From NCBI RefSeq assembly GCF_014698475.1, contig NZ_JACJTB010000032.1:1-64000 (forward strand): a stretch of 64,000 nucleotides of DNA. Direction: 5' to 3'. Shown in pieces: positions 36,405 to 44,326 of this stretch (positions are counted from its first letter, which is position 1; each line of letters opens with the position of its first letter). Both the position numbers and the translations under genes were made by a program. Source of the DNA: Nostoc spongiaeforme FACHB-130. GTDB taxonomy: Bacteria; Cyanobacteriota; Cyanobacteriia; Cyanobacteriales; Nostocaceae. Under the pieces are notes generated by a model. That model saw nothing but the letters and a program-made list of their open reading frames with translations, ran no database searches and was not told the DNA's origin.

Positions 36405-36593
36405 ATGTCTACATCTAGTGTTTCAGAACGGAAATCCCAAGCTGCTTTAGTTAACGAACTAAACAAGTCCTATTATCAAGCAGATCAGCAAGCCAAGTTT
36501 AAGAACCTGCAAGCCGAGGTAGATTCTCTGTTACAGCAGTTGCAAAACTTGAAAGAACAACGGTTAGCGGCGACTAATTCTGACGAAGAATAA
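36405..36593 (+). CDS. Small conserved coiled-coil protein, function unknown
   Basis: A 62-aa product starting MSTSSVSERK with a heptad-rich helix (FKNLQAEVDSLLQQLQNLKEQ) and an acidic end. An in-frame GTG at 36384 would add seven residues, but ATG at 36405 gives the more natural start. TATAAT at 36353-36358 is a possible -10. The family is not identified beyond being a typical small cyanobacterial protein; no partner is adjacent. The bases 36594-36835 hold two HIP1 sites and no gene. Confidence 0.6.
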   Translation: MSTSSVSERKSQAALVNELNKSYYQADQQAKFKNLQAEVDSLLQQLQNLKEQRLAATNSDEE

Positions 36594-36835
36594 GTTCTCT
36601 TAACCAAAGCGATCGCCTACATAACATCAACCTGAACCTTTAATAAACGCTTAAAACCTTAGTTGAGACAATTTTCTAAGCAGAGAACCTAACTTTGGCG
36701 ATCGCTATTAAAACTCAACAAGTTTTGATATTGAGAATCTGTTGTACAGATTACTCTACCACTATCCTAATTATTAGGAGATGTGTACACTACTGATCTT
36801 CTGTACATGGTTAGAGATTTTATTGTGAATAGAAT

Positions 36836-36873
36836 GAAAAAGCTGTTTGAGCAGTTGAGTACTCAAACAACTT
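36836..36873 (-). terminator. Intrinsic terminator of the porin gene
   Basis: On the minus strand, TTGTTTGAG...CTCAAACAGC (stem TGTTTGAG/CTCAAACA plus flanking AAG/CTT) is followed by TTTTTCATT, 26 bp past the porin stop. Confidence 0.75.
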
Positions 36874-36898
36874 AACTAAAAATATTTAGCAAGGATAT

Positions 36899-38800
36899 CT
36901 AGAATCGGAAAGTTGTCCGAATTGTGCCGACATAGATAGTGTCGTTATTGCTGTTGTGTTCGGGGTTGAACAGAATAATAAACCCTGGGGTAATTGAGAT
37001 ATTGCTGTTAACTTGATAACGATACAAAGCTTCTAAATGGTAGGAAGTATCGCTATCTTCTCGACGCGCACTTGTCGCAGTCAGAGTGCGTGGCCCGTAA
37101 TCATTGCTTGTCACCTTTGGCGGTTGACCAAAAATAATCCCACCGACATTACCTTTTTTACCCAAATCGGGAAATCCTAGAGTCACAGCCCAGTTCCAAA
37201 TATCGGCTTTATCGCCTCTATTGACTGTATTGGTAACAGAGTTTCTTCCAGAACTAGCTTCGGCGATCGCCTGTGTGTAACCCACCCAACCAGATATGAT
37301 GAATTTATCACTCAACTTGTAACTACTTTGAATGCCGTAGTGATTAGCTGATGTCGCAATGGGAATTGCAGTTGTTCCAAATGGATTATTCGCAAATGTA
37401 CTTCCTTCCGAACCAGAGACATTCACATCACCAGTTGCAACGCCATTACCATCAACCGCACTAAAGTAAGAATGGGCGTAAGTAAAAGCCAAAGTCAAAT
37501 CTTTATTTGGTTGCAACGCCACTTGTCCTAATGCACCATAACTCCCATCAAACAAACCTCTACCGTCCAGAGGATTTTCGGCATTTCTCGCTATATAACC
37601 GCCTGACAAGGTGATAGCATCACTCAGCTTGAAAACAGCACTGACACCAGAACCTCTACCAACCGCTAGACCAGAGTTACTCGCACGATAAATTGGCGCA
37701 AAACGACCAAACCGCGATATAGCGCCTGTAGTTGCAGCTGAAAATAGGGGGTTAACGGTGTTGAAATTATCAAAGAACGAACCGCCAACAGCATCAACCG
37801 TTACATTTAACTTATCCCCAATCGGGAAGTTATAAAATAACTTAGCCAAGCCAAAACTATTATCTGGCTCAAGAGTTGTATCCCAAGCCAAACGAGTCAT
37901 ATTTGTTCCAGAGACTTGATTTGTGGCGTTGAAAGCCAGAGTATTATTTGCTCTCAAAATCACGCGCAAGCGGTCTTGACCGTAAAAGCTGGAATCAAAG
38001 ATGATTCGCACCCGGTCAGCAAAAATTGTGTTATCTTCCAAATCCCGTCCGCCAGCACTGTTATATGCTGCGGCTTCTCTAGCGGCTCTACTTCCACCAG
38101 GAGTATTATTGATAGTTCGCCACGCATCAGAAGTTAAAGCTTTTTCATCACCATACACACCACCAAAGGTCAAGATTACATCCCCAGATAATTTGGTTGT
38201 GGTGGAAAATTGATTGGCTTCTAGTTCGGCGGTGCGTGCTTCCAATGGGTCAATTCTGCCACGCAACTCAACTAAACCATCAGCAAATTCTTGTTGCAGC
38301 TTTTGTAAGGTTTCTAAGTCTTCCTTTCTCACAGCGTCGGCGCTACTTGTGGCAATTAATTCATTAATTTTTTCCAAACAAGCATTTAACCCAGCCGCAA
38401 ATTCATAGCGCGTCATCGCCCGATTACCCCGATAGGTACTGTTGGGATAACCTGCAATACACCCATATCGTTCAACTAAAGATTGTAGTGCTTGAAATGC
38501 CCAGTCTGTTGGTTGGACATCTGATAGTTGCGATACGGATGTTACTTGATTCATGGTATCGGAATTATCAGCTTCTTGGGTTAATTCTGATACAGAGATT
38601 TGATTAACTTCAGTTGCCGTTTGAGCAACAAGAGTATCTTGTAATTGTGGTGAAACTAACTTGATACTTTCTGCCTGTAATTCTTCTGGAGACTGAATTA
38701 CAGAATTTGCTAATGCTTTTTGATTCGTAACGACACTAGCAAGTAGCAGTATTGGACTGATCCATACTGCGCTGCGGAAAACACTATTCATGAGCCTCAC
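36899..38800 (-). CDS. SLH-OprB outer-membrane porin (cyanobacterial 'iron uptake porin' family)
   Basis: At 633 aa, a signal peptide (VFRSAVWISPILLLASVV...ALA) is followed by an SLH domain near residues 90-150 (DWAFQALQSLVERYGCIAGY, TRYEFAAGLNACLEKI), a coiled-coil linker, and a beta-barrel ending in Phe (TIRTTFRF), the standard outer-membrane signal. Family members (Som porins) pass inorganic ions. Met-1 or Met-4 may be the start. Its promoter region carries an ACCAA-N5-TTGGT palindrome 46 bp before the start and a second imperfect one, shared with the Mo-linked genes nearby. That suggests a role in oxyanion entry; inference. Confidence 0.93.
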   Translation of the reverse strand: MRLMNSVFRSAVWISPILLLASVVTNQKALANSVIQSPEELQAESIKLVSPQLQDTLVAQTATEVNQISVSELTQEADNSDTMNQVTSVSQLSDVQPTDWAFQALQSLVERYGCIAGYPNSTYRGNRAMTRYEFAAGLNACLEKINELIATSSADAVRKEDLETLQKLQQEFADGLVELRGRIDPLEARTAELEANQFSTTTKLSGDVILTFGGVYGDEKALTSDAWRTINNTPGGSRAAREAAAYNSAGGRDLEDNTIFADRVRIIFDSSFYGQDRLRVILRANNTLAFNATNQVSGTNMTRLAWDTTLEPDNSFGLAKLFYNFPIGDKLNVTVDAVGGSFFDNFNTVNPLFSAATTGAISRFGRFAPIYRASNSGLAVGRGSGVSAVFKLSDAITLSGGYIARNAENPLDGRGLFDGSYGALGQVALQPNKDLTLAFTYAHSYFSAVDGNGVATGDVNVSGSEGSTFANNPFGTTAIPIATSANHYGIQSSYKLSDKFIISGWVGYTQAIAEASSGRNSVTNTVNRGDKADIWNWAVTLGFPDLGKKGNVGGIIFGQPPKVTSNDYGPRTLTATSARREDSDTSYHLEALYRYQVNSNISITPGFIILFNPEHNSNNDTIYVGTIRTTFRF

Positions 38801-38816
38801 ACCTAAACTTAACTAC

Positions 38817-38860
38817 ACCAGTAGGTTGGTAAAAGTATATACTAGACCAATAAAGTTGGT
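38817..38860 (-). promoter_or_regulatory. Paired ACCAA-N5-TTGGT operators upstream of the porin
   Basis: 38846-38860 is ACCAATAAAGTTGGT with perfect half-sites. 38817-38830 is ACCAGTAGGTTGGT, one base shorter in the spacer. They lie 17-60 bp upstream of the porin start, overlapping a likely core promoter, as expected for a repressor. Confidence 0.6.
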
Positions 38861-39029
38861 AAAGCTAGTTTATCATGGGTTAAGGATAGTTTAAAAGTTT
38901 ACCCAGCAAAGTTGTGTGGGAATGTTAACATCCCCAGAAAATATTCACTTTGCTGGGAAGAAGAGTGTAGGGATACAGGTGAGGAAAAACTTTACACCTA
39001 GTCTTCACAGATAATCTTACAGCTAAAAT

Positions 39030-39064
39030 ACCAACTTTATTTAAATATTTCCAACTTTATTGGT
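39030..39064 (+). promoter_or_regulatory. Paired operators upstream of mop
   Basis: 39030-39044 ACCAACTTTATTTAA (left half perfect) and 39050-39064 TCCAACTTTATTGGT (one mismatch) repeat at 20-bp spacing, 130-165 bp before the mop ATG. Together with the porin sites they fill the divergent porin-mop intergenic region; an additional hairpin CCCAGCAAAGT...ACTTTGCTGGG lies at 38899-38959. Confidence 0.6.
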
Positions 39065-39196
39065 ATAAATTGCAGAGAGAGGATAAATATAAAAATATAG
39101 TTAAAAAAGAGTGAGAATCCTAATATTATTCAATTTTGAAGATAGTAAATGCTATATTGAATCTGTCAATAATACCGAACCAGGGAGCAATTTAAA

Positions 39197-39406
39197 ATGC
39201 AAGTTAGCGCACGTAATGCTTTAAAAGGAACAGTTAAAAAGGTTGAAGTTGGCAGTGTCAATACAGAAGTTACCGTAGAAATTGCCAATGGCGTAGAAGT
39301 AACAGCAATTATTACAAAATCATCGGCGGAAAATCTGAAACTCGCTGAAGGTAAAGAGGTCTATGCAATTGTTAAAGCTACTGATGTGATGATTGCTATT
39401 GATTAA
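39197..39406 (+). CDS. mop: Molbindin (Mop/TOBE-domain molybdate-binding protein)
   Basis: A 69-aa single TOBE (Mop) domain: MQVSARNALKGTVKKVEVGS, NTEVTVEIANGVEVTAIIT, SAENLKLAEGKEVYAIVKAT, VMIAID. Molbindins form hexamers that bind molybdate or tungstate and buffer it in the cytoplasm. Length and start are exact for the family; GGGAG 12 bp before ATG is a plausible ribosome binding site. It is divergent from the porin, and its upstream DNA has a pair of the regulon palindromes. A hairpin terminator follows. Confidence 0.93.
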   Translation: MQVSARNALKGTVKKVEVGSVNTEVTVEIANGVEVTAIITKSSAENLKLAEGKEVYAIVKATDVMIAID

Positions 39407-39436
39407 TTAATTTATTTTGTTATCAATACAGCAAAT

Positions 39437-39459
39437 AAAGGGCAGGTTAACTGCCCTTT
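39437..39459 (+). terminator. Intrinsic terminator after mop
   Basis: AAAGGGCAG / CTGCCCTTT, a perfect 9-bp stem with a 5-nt loop, 30 bp after the mop stop; the T run is short (TTTATG), so it may be moderate in strength. Confidence 0.65.
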
Positions 39460-39572
39460 ATGATGGGTAATTCTCAACTAAATCAAGTCATATATGAAAG
39501 CAGGCGATCGCATCTGAAACAACATCCATCTCTAGAATGAATTGAGAAGTTTTTCAGATGAAATTATGAGAA

Positions 39573-39932
39573 TTAATTGTCATGTTTAGTTGATAAAATC
39601 CATAACAAATCTAGCCATAATTGTGGATGAGTGTGTTTAAGTTGAGACATAGGGTCTCGTACTAAGTTGGTAGCATTCAAGCACACAACTTCCATCAGTC
39701 CTAAATACTGTGCGACTTCTCGCAGTAGGTTTTTTTGCGTGAGAACAGCACTCATTAGCTTGTCTGGACAATAAATAGTCACATATCGTTTGTGAAAATA
39801 ACTCGGATGCAGATATCGGAATTGGGGGTTATTGACTTTCACATAACAGTGGCGAATTACTTCCCATGCACTAGGATGAGTATGTTCGACAATAGTTGTA
39901 AATTGCTGTGCCAAATCTTCTTCGGTAATCAT
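39573..39932 (-). CDS. Conserved hypothetical protein
   Basis: At 119 aa it is soluble, with no signal peptide. The sequence (HPSAWEVIRHCYVKV, YLHPSYFHKRYVTIYCP, SAVLTQKNLLREVAQYLGLM, LWLDLLWIL) looks like a compact folded domain with several His and Trp, but I do not recognise it. ATG 39932 is preceded by TAATCTTCT-like pyrimidines and no strong ribosome binding site. An imperfect regulon palindrome (40004-40018) lies 72 bp upstream, so it could belong to the Mo-linked set; inference. Confidence 0.6.
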   Translation of the reverse strand: MITEEDLAQQFTTIVEHTHPSAWEVIRHCYVKVNNPQFRYLHPSYFHKRYVTIYCPDKLMSAVLTQKNLLREVAQYLGLMEVVCLNATNLVRDPMSQLKHTHPQLWLDLLWILSTKHDN

Positions 39933-40003
39933 ACTTGCTTGCCTCTAAAATCTTGGAGGAAGGGATATTGAATAGTTAACGGTGCGATCGCTTGATCCCT
40001 GTC

Positions 40004-40120
40004 ACAATATCGGTTGGTATATACTTCACTAGCGAGATTACCTGCCTGCCTAAAAAGCATCAAAACCCAAACTCAACTCAAAAACTGTATCAAATACAGC
40101 TATTTACCAACTTAAATGGT
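40004..40120. promoter_or_regulatory. Operators between the hypothetical gene and the XRE-PBP regulator
   Basis: 40106-40120 ACCAACTTAAATGGT (one mismatch in the right half) and 40004-40018 ACAATATCGGTTGGT (right half perfect). They lie 290 and 390 bp upstream of the regulator gene and 70-190 bp upstream of the divergent hypothetical gene; autoregulation is possible. Confidence 0.5.
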
Positions 40121-40410
40121 ATAAACAAAAAAGACGAAAGCAAAATTTCCGAAAAATTTTATCTCAGCTGCAAAACCTGAAAAGCGGATTTTATCAGCAT
40201 TCTGGCTTTCCAATTTCTTAACATTAAGCAGGGAAAATCAACTTGGCGCAAAAATTTTTGATTTTTTAGCAAGAAAACTAGCAAGATGTATGTTATTCTT
40301 TCTGTAGAGGGAATCGAAAGCGCAAAACAAAAAACAAAGTAAATCTTTTGCAAGCACCGATACAGGTAAATCCGCTCCGGCTTAGTTACAGTTGAGAAAA
40401 AAGGCAGCCA

Positions 40411-41646
40411 ATGAAGCAGGATAGCGACCTCCGCAATAACTTGAAGTCAATTAGAACCCGCTTAGGGATGAGCCAGCAAGATTTAGCAAACATCGCTGGG
40501 GTAACTCGTCAAACTATTAGTGGTGTAGAGTCAGGACAATATGCTCCTTCTGTAGCCATCACCCTAAAACTAGCGAAAGCACTTGGCTGTCAAGTAGAGG
40601 ATCTATTCTGGTTAGAGCAAGATTTACCGGAAATTGAAGCAACTCTCGCCAAACCTGTCACAATTAATCAACCTCTGCGCGTTAGCCTAGCGAGAGTCGG
40701 CGGACAGTGGATAGCTTACCCTTTAGTGGGAAAAGACGCATTCCGTCAAGATATGACACCTGCTGACGGTGAGACAGTTGCGGTGGTGAGGCAGTCCGAT
40801 CTTGGGGGTTTCCCCCAGAAGGAACTGCCGAAAGGGTTCCCCGGCATAAGCAAACTGTCGAACCCGAAGGGGGAAGCGGCAAAGCAAGTCGGTGCAGATA
40901 AAGTCAAAGTCAGGCTTTTGGATGACAACCTCGAAGCACTGCACAATACAGTAGTAATTGCTGGTTGTTCGCCTGTAATTTCACTCTGGGCAAGGGCTAC
41001 CGAACGCTGGCATCCGCAGTTGCGAGTCCATTTTACCTTTGCCAACAGCATGGCTGCATTGCACAGTTTATGCAGAGGTGAAGCCCACATTGCGGGGATG
41101 CACCTGTATGATCCCAAAACAGGCGAACATAATGTTCCGTTTGTGCGAGAAGTTTTAGCCGACAAGTCAGCAGTTATCATCACCCTTGGTTTATGGGAAG
41201 AAGGATTATTAGTACAATCTGGTAATCCCAAAGGCTGGGAAACATTATCTGATTTAGTCAAAGCCAAAGCAACCATTATTAATCGAGAACCTGGTGCTGG
41301 TAGCCGGATGCTGTTAGAACGCAAACTGCAAGAAGCGCAGATATCATTTGATGCTGTCAAAGGATTTGACCAAATCGTTACCAGCCATCAAGATGTTGCC
41401 CAAACTGTGGCGTTAGGTTTAGCCGACGCAGGTATTAGCACCGCATCCATCGCTGCAACCTTCGGGTTAGGATTTATCCCATTACATCAATCACGCTACG
41501 ACTTAGTAATTCTCAAAGAATATCTAGAAGAAGCACCCATACAACAATTGCTGAGTACCTTGGGACATCGTGTGGTTCACTCACAGTTAGAAGTTCTCGG
41601 TGGCTACGACATTAGCAGAATTGGGGAAGTAGTAGCGACTGTTTAG
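40411..41646 (+). CDS. XRE-family regulator with PBP-like (molybdate-binding type) sensor domain
   Basis: Residues ~5-70 are a Cro/CI-type helix-turn-helix (RTRLGMSQQDLANIAGVTRQ, ISGVESGQYAPSVAI). Residues ~150-405 are the PBP superfamily domain found in ModE-like or MoaR-type regulators: HNTVVIAGCSPVISLWARA, GEAHIAGMHLYDP, NREPGAGSRMLLERKL, ADAGISTASIAATFGLGFIP. Similar HTH-PBP regulators (VnfR of Anabaena variabilis, as I recall) repress V-nitrogenase genes when Mo is present. Residues ~128-160 are an extra segment coded by a GC-rich dispersed repeat. ATG 40411 fits. It sits just before a nitrogenase-reductase gene stub. Mo sensing is inferred. Confidence 0.85.
   Translation: MKQDSDLRNNLKSIRTRLGMSQQDLANIAGVTRQTISGVESGQYAPSVAITLKLAKALGCQVEDLFWLEQDLPEIEATLAKPVTINQPLRVSLARVGGQWIAYPLVGKDAFRQDMTPADGETVAVVRQSDLGGFPQKELPKGFPGISKLSNPKGEAAKQVGADKVKVRLLDDNLEALHNTVVIAGCSPVISLWARATERWHPQLRVHFTFANSMAALHSLCRGEAHIAGMHLYDPKTGEHNVPFVREVLADKSAVIITLGLWEEGLLVQSGNPKGWETLSDLVKAKATIINREPGAGSRMLLERKLQEAQISFDAVKGFDQIVTSHQDVAQTVALGLADAGISTASIAATFGLGFIPLHQSRYDLVILKEYLEEAPIQQLLSTLGHRVVHSQLEVLGGYDISRIGEVVATV
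40790..40884 (+). repeat. GC-rich dispersed repeat inserted in frame in the regulator gene
   Basis: CTTGGGGGTTTCCCCCAG, GGAACTGCCGAAAGGGTTCC, CCGGCATAAG and GTCGAACCCGAAGGGGG are hairpin-rich modules of a kind common between genes in Nostocales. Here they encode about 30 residues (SDLGGFPQKELPKGFPGISK region) between GETVAVV and VKVRLLDDN without breaking the frame. GC content and codons differ visibly from the rest of the gene. Confidence 0.6.
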
Positions 41647-41878
41647 GATAGGGAATAGGGAGTGGGGAGTAGGGAAGGATAACACTTTTTAGACTTCATA
41701 CTATCCCACACAAACGCCAAAGGCGAAAACACTTCAGATTTTTCACTTCATTCAATATGTATTTGATTTTAAAGGTTGTGGGCTTAGAGCGATCGCCTCC
41801 AACGACGTTCTACATCGTCCGAACTCTTCACATCGCAGACCCACACAAATTCACACACTACTAGGAGACTAAATCATC

Positions 41879-41956
41879 ATGTCTGACGAAAAAATTAGAC
41901 AGATAGCTTTTTACGGTAAAGGCGGTATTGGTAAATCTACCACCTCTCAAAGCTGA
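41879..41956 (+). pseudogene. 25-codon nitrogenase-reductase (nifH/vnfH) stub
   Basis: ATG at 41879 preceded by AGGAG (41863-41867) opens MSDEKIRQIAFYGKGGIGKS followed by TTSQS and TGA. This is the exact start of the Fe-protein family, through the P-loop GKGGIGKSTTSQ; family members continue NTLAAMAE for ~295 aa. After the stop, DNA shows no further NifH coding in any frame I read. A long leader (41650-41878) remains. Either a relic of a deleted vnfH/nifH, or a retained leader peptide; the family assignment is firm, the status inferred. Confidence 0.8.
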
Positions 41957-42158
41957 TTTATTGTTTTGGATGTTTTCGCTTTACCGCTTTTAACCGCAAA
42001 TTTTTCAGTTTTTTAATGCGGAATTAGTATTTTTTGAGATTTTTCTCCTTCTCTACTATTTGGTTGGTTGTTTATTTTCCGAGGGGATGGGAATGTCTTG
42101 TTTCCCATCCTTTTTCCTTAAAATGCCAAGTTTGGTCATACTGAACAGATATCAAAAT

Positions 42159-42306
42159 CTCACGCAGAGGAGCCAGTGCGTTGGGCGGCTCTGCCGACTT
42201 GAAGCAACTGGCGTAGCGCAGAGTCGCGGAGAAAAAGAGTTTCAGAGATTTATTTTTTATTTCTAGCCTCAATAAAACTCATCTTATCTTTGCGCCTCTG
42301 CGTGAG
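42159..42306. repeat. 148-bp inverted-repeat element
   Basis: Ends CTCACGCAGAGG and CCTCTGCGTGAG are perfect 12-bp inverted repeats. Inside is a GGAGCCAGTGCGTTGGGCGG...AAGCAACTGGCG stretch of the Nostoc 'GCAACTGCCG' repeat type. It lies in the debris after the nifH stub, consistent with repeat insertions or recombination having removed the rest. Confidence 0.65.
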
Positions 42307-42346
42307 GCAAAAATCACACTCATCTGTTGTCAACTACCAAAATATT

Positions 42347-42442
42347 ACCAACCTAATTGGTAAAAAGATGCAATTGATACAAACTTGATCGCCGATTTCC
42401 GCTTTGATGCTGATTAGGGAAACTATACCAACCAAGATTAGT
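42347..42442 (+). promoter_or_regulatory. Operators upstream of the HsdR-N-like gene
   Basis: 42347-42361 is ACCAACCTAATTGGT with both half-sites perfect. 42427-42442 is ACCAACCAAGATTAGT, a weaker copy with a 6-nt spacer, directly before the GTG start at 42450. Confidence 0.6.
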
Positions 42443-42449
42443 AAGCAAG

Positions 42450-43367
42450 GTGAAAACATGGCATAGACTCAAAATCAAGTCTTTGAGTCACAATCATCCC
42501 ATCAAGTTAAGTAGAACAATAGCCAAAGCGACTAGCTTGGCTAAAAAACTTCGTCCTGACTCATCAGTTGCGATGGAGTCGTTACTGACATGGTTTGAAG
42601 TTATCGGCTACACAGTAGAACTAGAAGCCGATATCGCTGCGGGGAGACACCCGCAAGAACGCAATAATCTGACTGAAGTTATTTTAAGCGATCGCCTGCG
42701 TTATGCGTTGCAACGAATCAACCCGCAAATTTCATCAGCAGCAATTCAAGCAACTATCCGACAATTGACTGTTTTGCCTAGTAGTAACCTAATTGAAAAT
42801 AACCTACACTTCCATAAATTATTAACCCAAGGCGTTAACATTACCTATACCATTAATAATCAAATAATTAATGATAAAATTCGCCTAATAGATGACTCTA
42901 ATCTGCTTAATAATGATTGGCTAGTAATTCATCCATTCACAATTATTGCAAATAATCAAACCCACCATTTAGATGCAGTTGTTTTTATTAATGGCTTACC
43001 GTTAGCCGTCTTATATAATCAGCCTCAACACAAAACAAACACTTTTAAAAAAGCACAAGATAACTTGCGGAGACATATTCAAAATTTACCAAAATTATTT
43101 GTCTACAATGCCTTTCTATTAATTACAGATAGTCACCGAGCCAGTATTGGGACATTAACTTGTAGTTCCAGAGAGTTTTTACCTTGGCATACTATAGATG
43201 GTGAATATTTTTTCCATCCCCAAGCAACAGAAATAGATGTACTAATTCAAGGTATATTTGACAAACGACGCTTTTTAGAGCTAATCAAACATTCGATAGT
43301 TTTTGAAAAAATAGGCATTAGTTATAGTAAAAAGTTACTCCGTCATCATTTCTGTACTGTGCTGTAG
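42450..43367 (+). CDS. Stand-alone HsdR N-terminal domain with inactivated nuclease motif
   Basis: The 305 aa align with the N-terminal domain of type I restriction HsdR subunits: ERNNLTEVILSDRLRYALQR, IRLIDDSNLLNNDWLVIHPF, LDAVVFINGLPLAVL, PKLFVYNAFLLITD, PWHTIDGE, IVFEK. In active HsdR the sheet ends PLVVIELKNP (the ExK of PD-(D/E)xK); here it is LAVLYNQPQ, so both Glu and Lys are lost while Asp stays. The protein stops where the DEAD helicase would begin; no HsdM/HsdS is nearby. GTG 42450 is the first start; the true start is uncertain. It is controlled by regulon palindromes. Relic or repurposed DNA-binding protein; undecided. Confidence 0.75.
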   Translation: MKTWHRLKIKSLSHNHPIKLSRTIAKATSLAKKLRPDSSVAMESLLTWFEVIGYTVELEADIAAGRHPQERNNLTEVILSDRLRYALQRINPQISSAAIQATIRQLTVLPSSNLIENNLHFHKLLTQGVNITYTINNQIINDKIRLIDDSNLLNNDWLVIHPFTIIANNQTHHLDAVVFINGLPLAVLYNQPQHKTNTFKKAQDNLRRHIQNLPKLFVYNAFLLITDSHRASIGTLTCSSREFLPWHTIDGEYFFHPQATEIDVLIQGIFDKRRFLELIKHSIVFEKIGISYSKKLLRHHFCTVL

Positions 43368-43453
43368 GATTTGTAGCTACCAACAAATTTATATTATTAA
43401 CCCACTACTTGCTGTATATATTTACAATATTTGCCGCTAATTTTTTTATAATT

Positions 43454-43487
43454 ACCAACTATATTGATTAAATCCAATAAAGTTGGT
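43454..43487 (+). promoter_or_regulatory. Paired operators upstream of the molybdopterin-domain gene
   Basis: 43454-43468 ACCAACTATATTGAT and 43473-43487 TCCAATAAAGTTGGT, 19 bp apart, each with one mismatch in the half-sites, 155-190 bp before the ATG at 43643. The pair spacing matches that at mop. Confidence 0.6.
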
Positions 43488-43642
43488 ATTATTACCCCAT
43501 CAGAATATTTACTTAGTTTTTCCAGGAATGTGAGACAGAAAAACATTTTCTGCTCACAAAATTGATAGAAACCTAAGTTAATTTGGTACGCGCAACCATA
43601 GTTTTCTGAATAGAAATACAAACTGTAATTCGGGAATATTGT

Positions 43643-44326
43643 ATGTATTTTACACGCCGTATAGCCAGCGTTTCTTTAATGCTGTCCATACTCGGATTTT
43701 GGCAACCAACTTTAGCTGATCCTGGTAATTTTTCACCTTGGCGAAGACAGGATACACCAGCACCTTGGGCAAAAAATAGATGTCTGGGAGGATTTGTAGA
43801 TAAGTTTCGCCTAAGTGGAGAAGTTAATCAAACCAGCAATTTTACTCTACAGAAACTCACAGAATTACGAGATACTATCAAAACTCAAAATCCATCAGCA
43901 GTTACAGAACTCACAGTGAGTTTTCAAACAGGTTCAGGCCCCAGAACCGAAACATATTACGGAGTTACGCTGTGGGATTTAATTAACAATACAAAAGCTG
44001 GTGGCGGACTAAAACCTGGTAATTCTGGGCAAAATACTAAAAATGCCTTTTTGCGACAGTATATTTTAGTTGAAGCGACAGATTGTTATGGTGCAGTTGT
44101 AGCTGTGGGTGAAATTCATCCGAATTTTGAAAATAAATCTGTATTAGTTGCATTTGCGAAAAAAGCCAGCGACGGTACAGTTCAACTACTAACAGATGAA
44201 GGTTTTGCTCGTTTAGTAGTTCCTGGTGATAGGGCAGGTGGACGTTATATTAGTAATGTGAGAAATATTGTCGTGCTTTCTGCGCCACCTTCTCCTTTAG
44301 AATTGAAAGATTTTCGTTATCCTTAA
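43643..44326 (+). CDS. Secreted protein with molybdopterin-dependent-oxidoreductase-like domain
   Basis: At 227 aa, a signal peptide (SLMLSILGFWQPTLA) precedes a short SUOX-fold 'oxidoreductase molybdopterin-binding' domain: FRLSGEVNQTSNFTLQKLTE, TVSFQ, YYGVTLWDLIN, FLRQYILVEATDCYGAVVAV, VPGDRAGGRYISNVRNIVVL. In true sulfite-oxidase enzymes a Cys in an early loop ligates Mo; this short form lacks that loop, as do related small secreted family members, so catalysis is uncertain. Met-1 or Met-13 may start it. Operator pair upstream and a strong terminator downstream make it a single-gene unit of the proposed regulon. Confidence 0.75.
   Translation: MYFTRRIASVSLMLSILGFWQPTLADPGNFSPWRRQDTPAPWAKNRCLGGFVDKFRLSGEVNQTSNFTLQKLTELRDTIKTQNPSAVTELTVSFQTGSGPRTETYYGVTLWDLINNTKAGGGLKPGNSGQNTKNAFLRQYILVEATDCYGAVVAVGEIHPNFENKSVLVAFAKKASDGTVQLLTDEGFARLVVPGDRAGGRYISNVRNIVVLSAPPSPLELKDFRYP

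Noticed and set aside
40746-41360. 204-codon minus-strand frame within the XRE-PBP regulator gene
   Set aside because: Antisense shadow of a clear coding gene; composition (Ser/Leu/Cys-rich) is that of a complementary frame.
42060-42272. Overlapping 66-68 codon frames on both strands after the nifH stub
   Set aside because: Translation of the 148-bp inverted-repeat element; no family and no continuation of NifH.
43397-43621. 74-codon minus-strand frame overlapping the operator pair
   Set aside because: Cys/Tyr/Phe-rich chance frame in an AT-rich intergenic region; it would cover the operators of the molybdopterin-domain gene.
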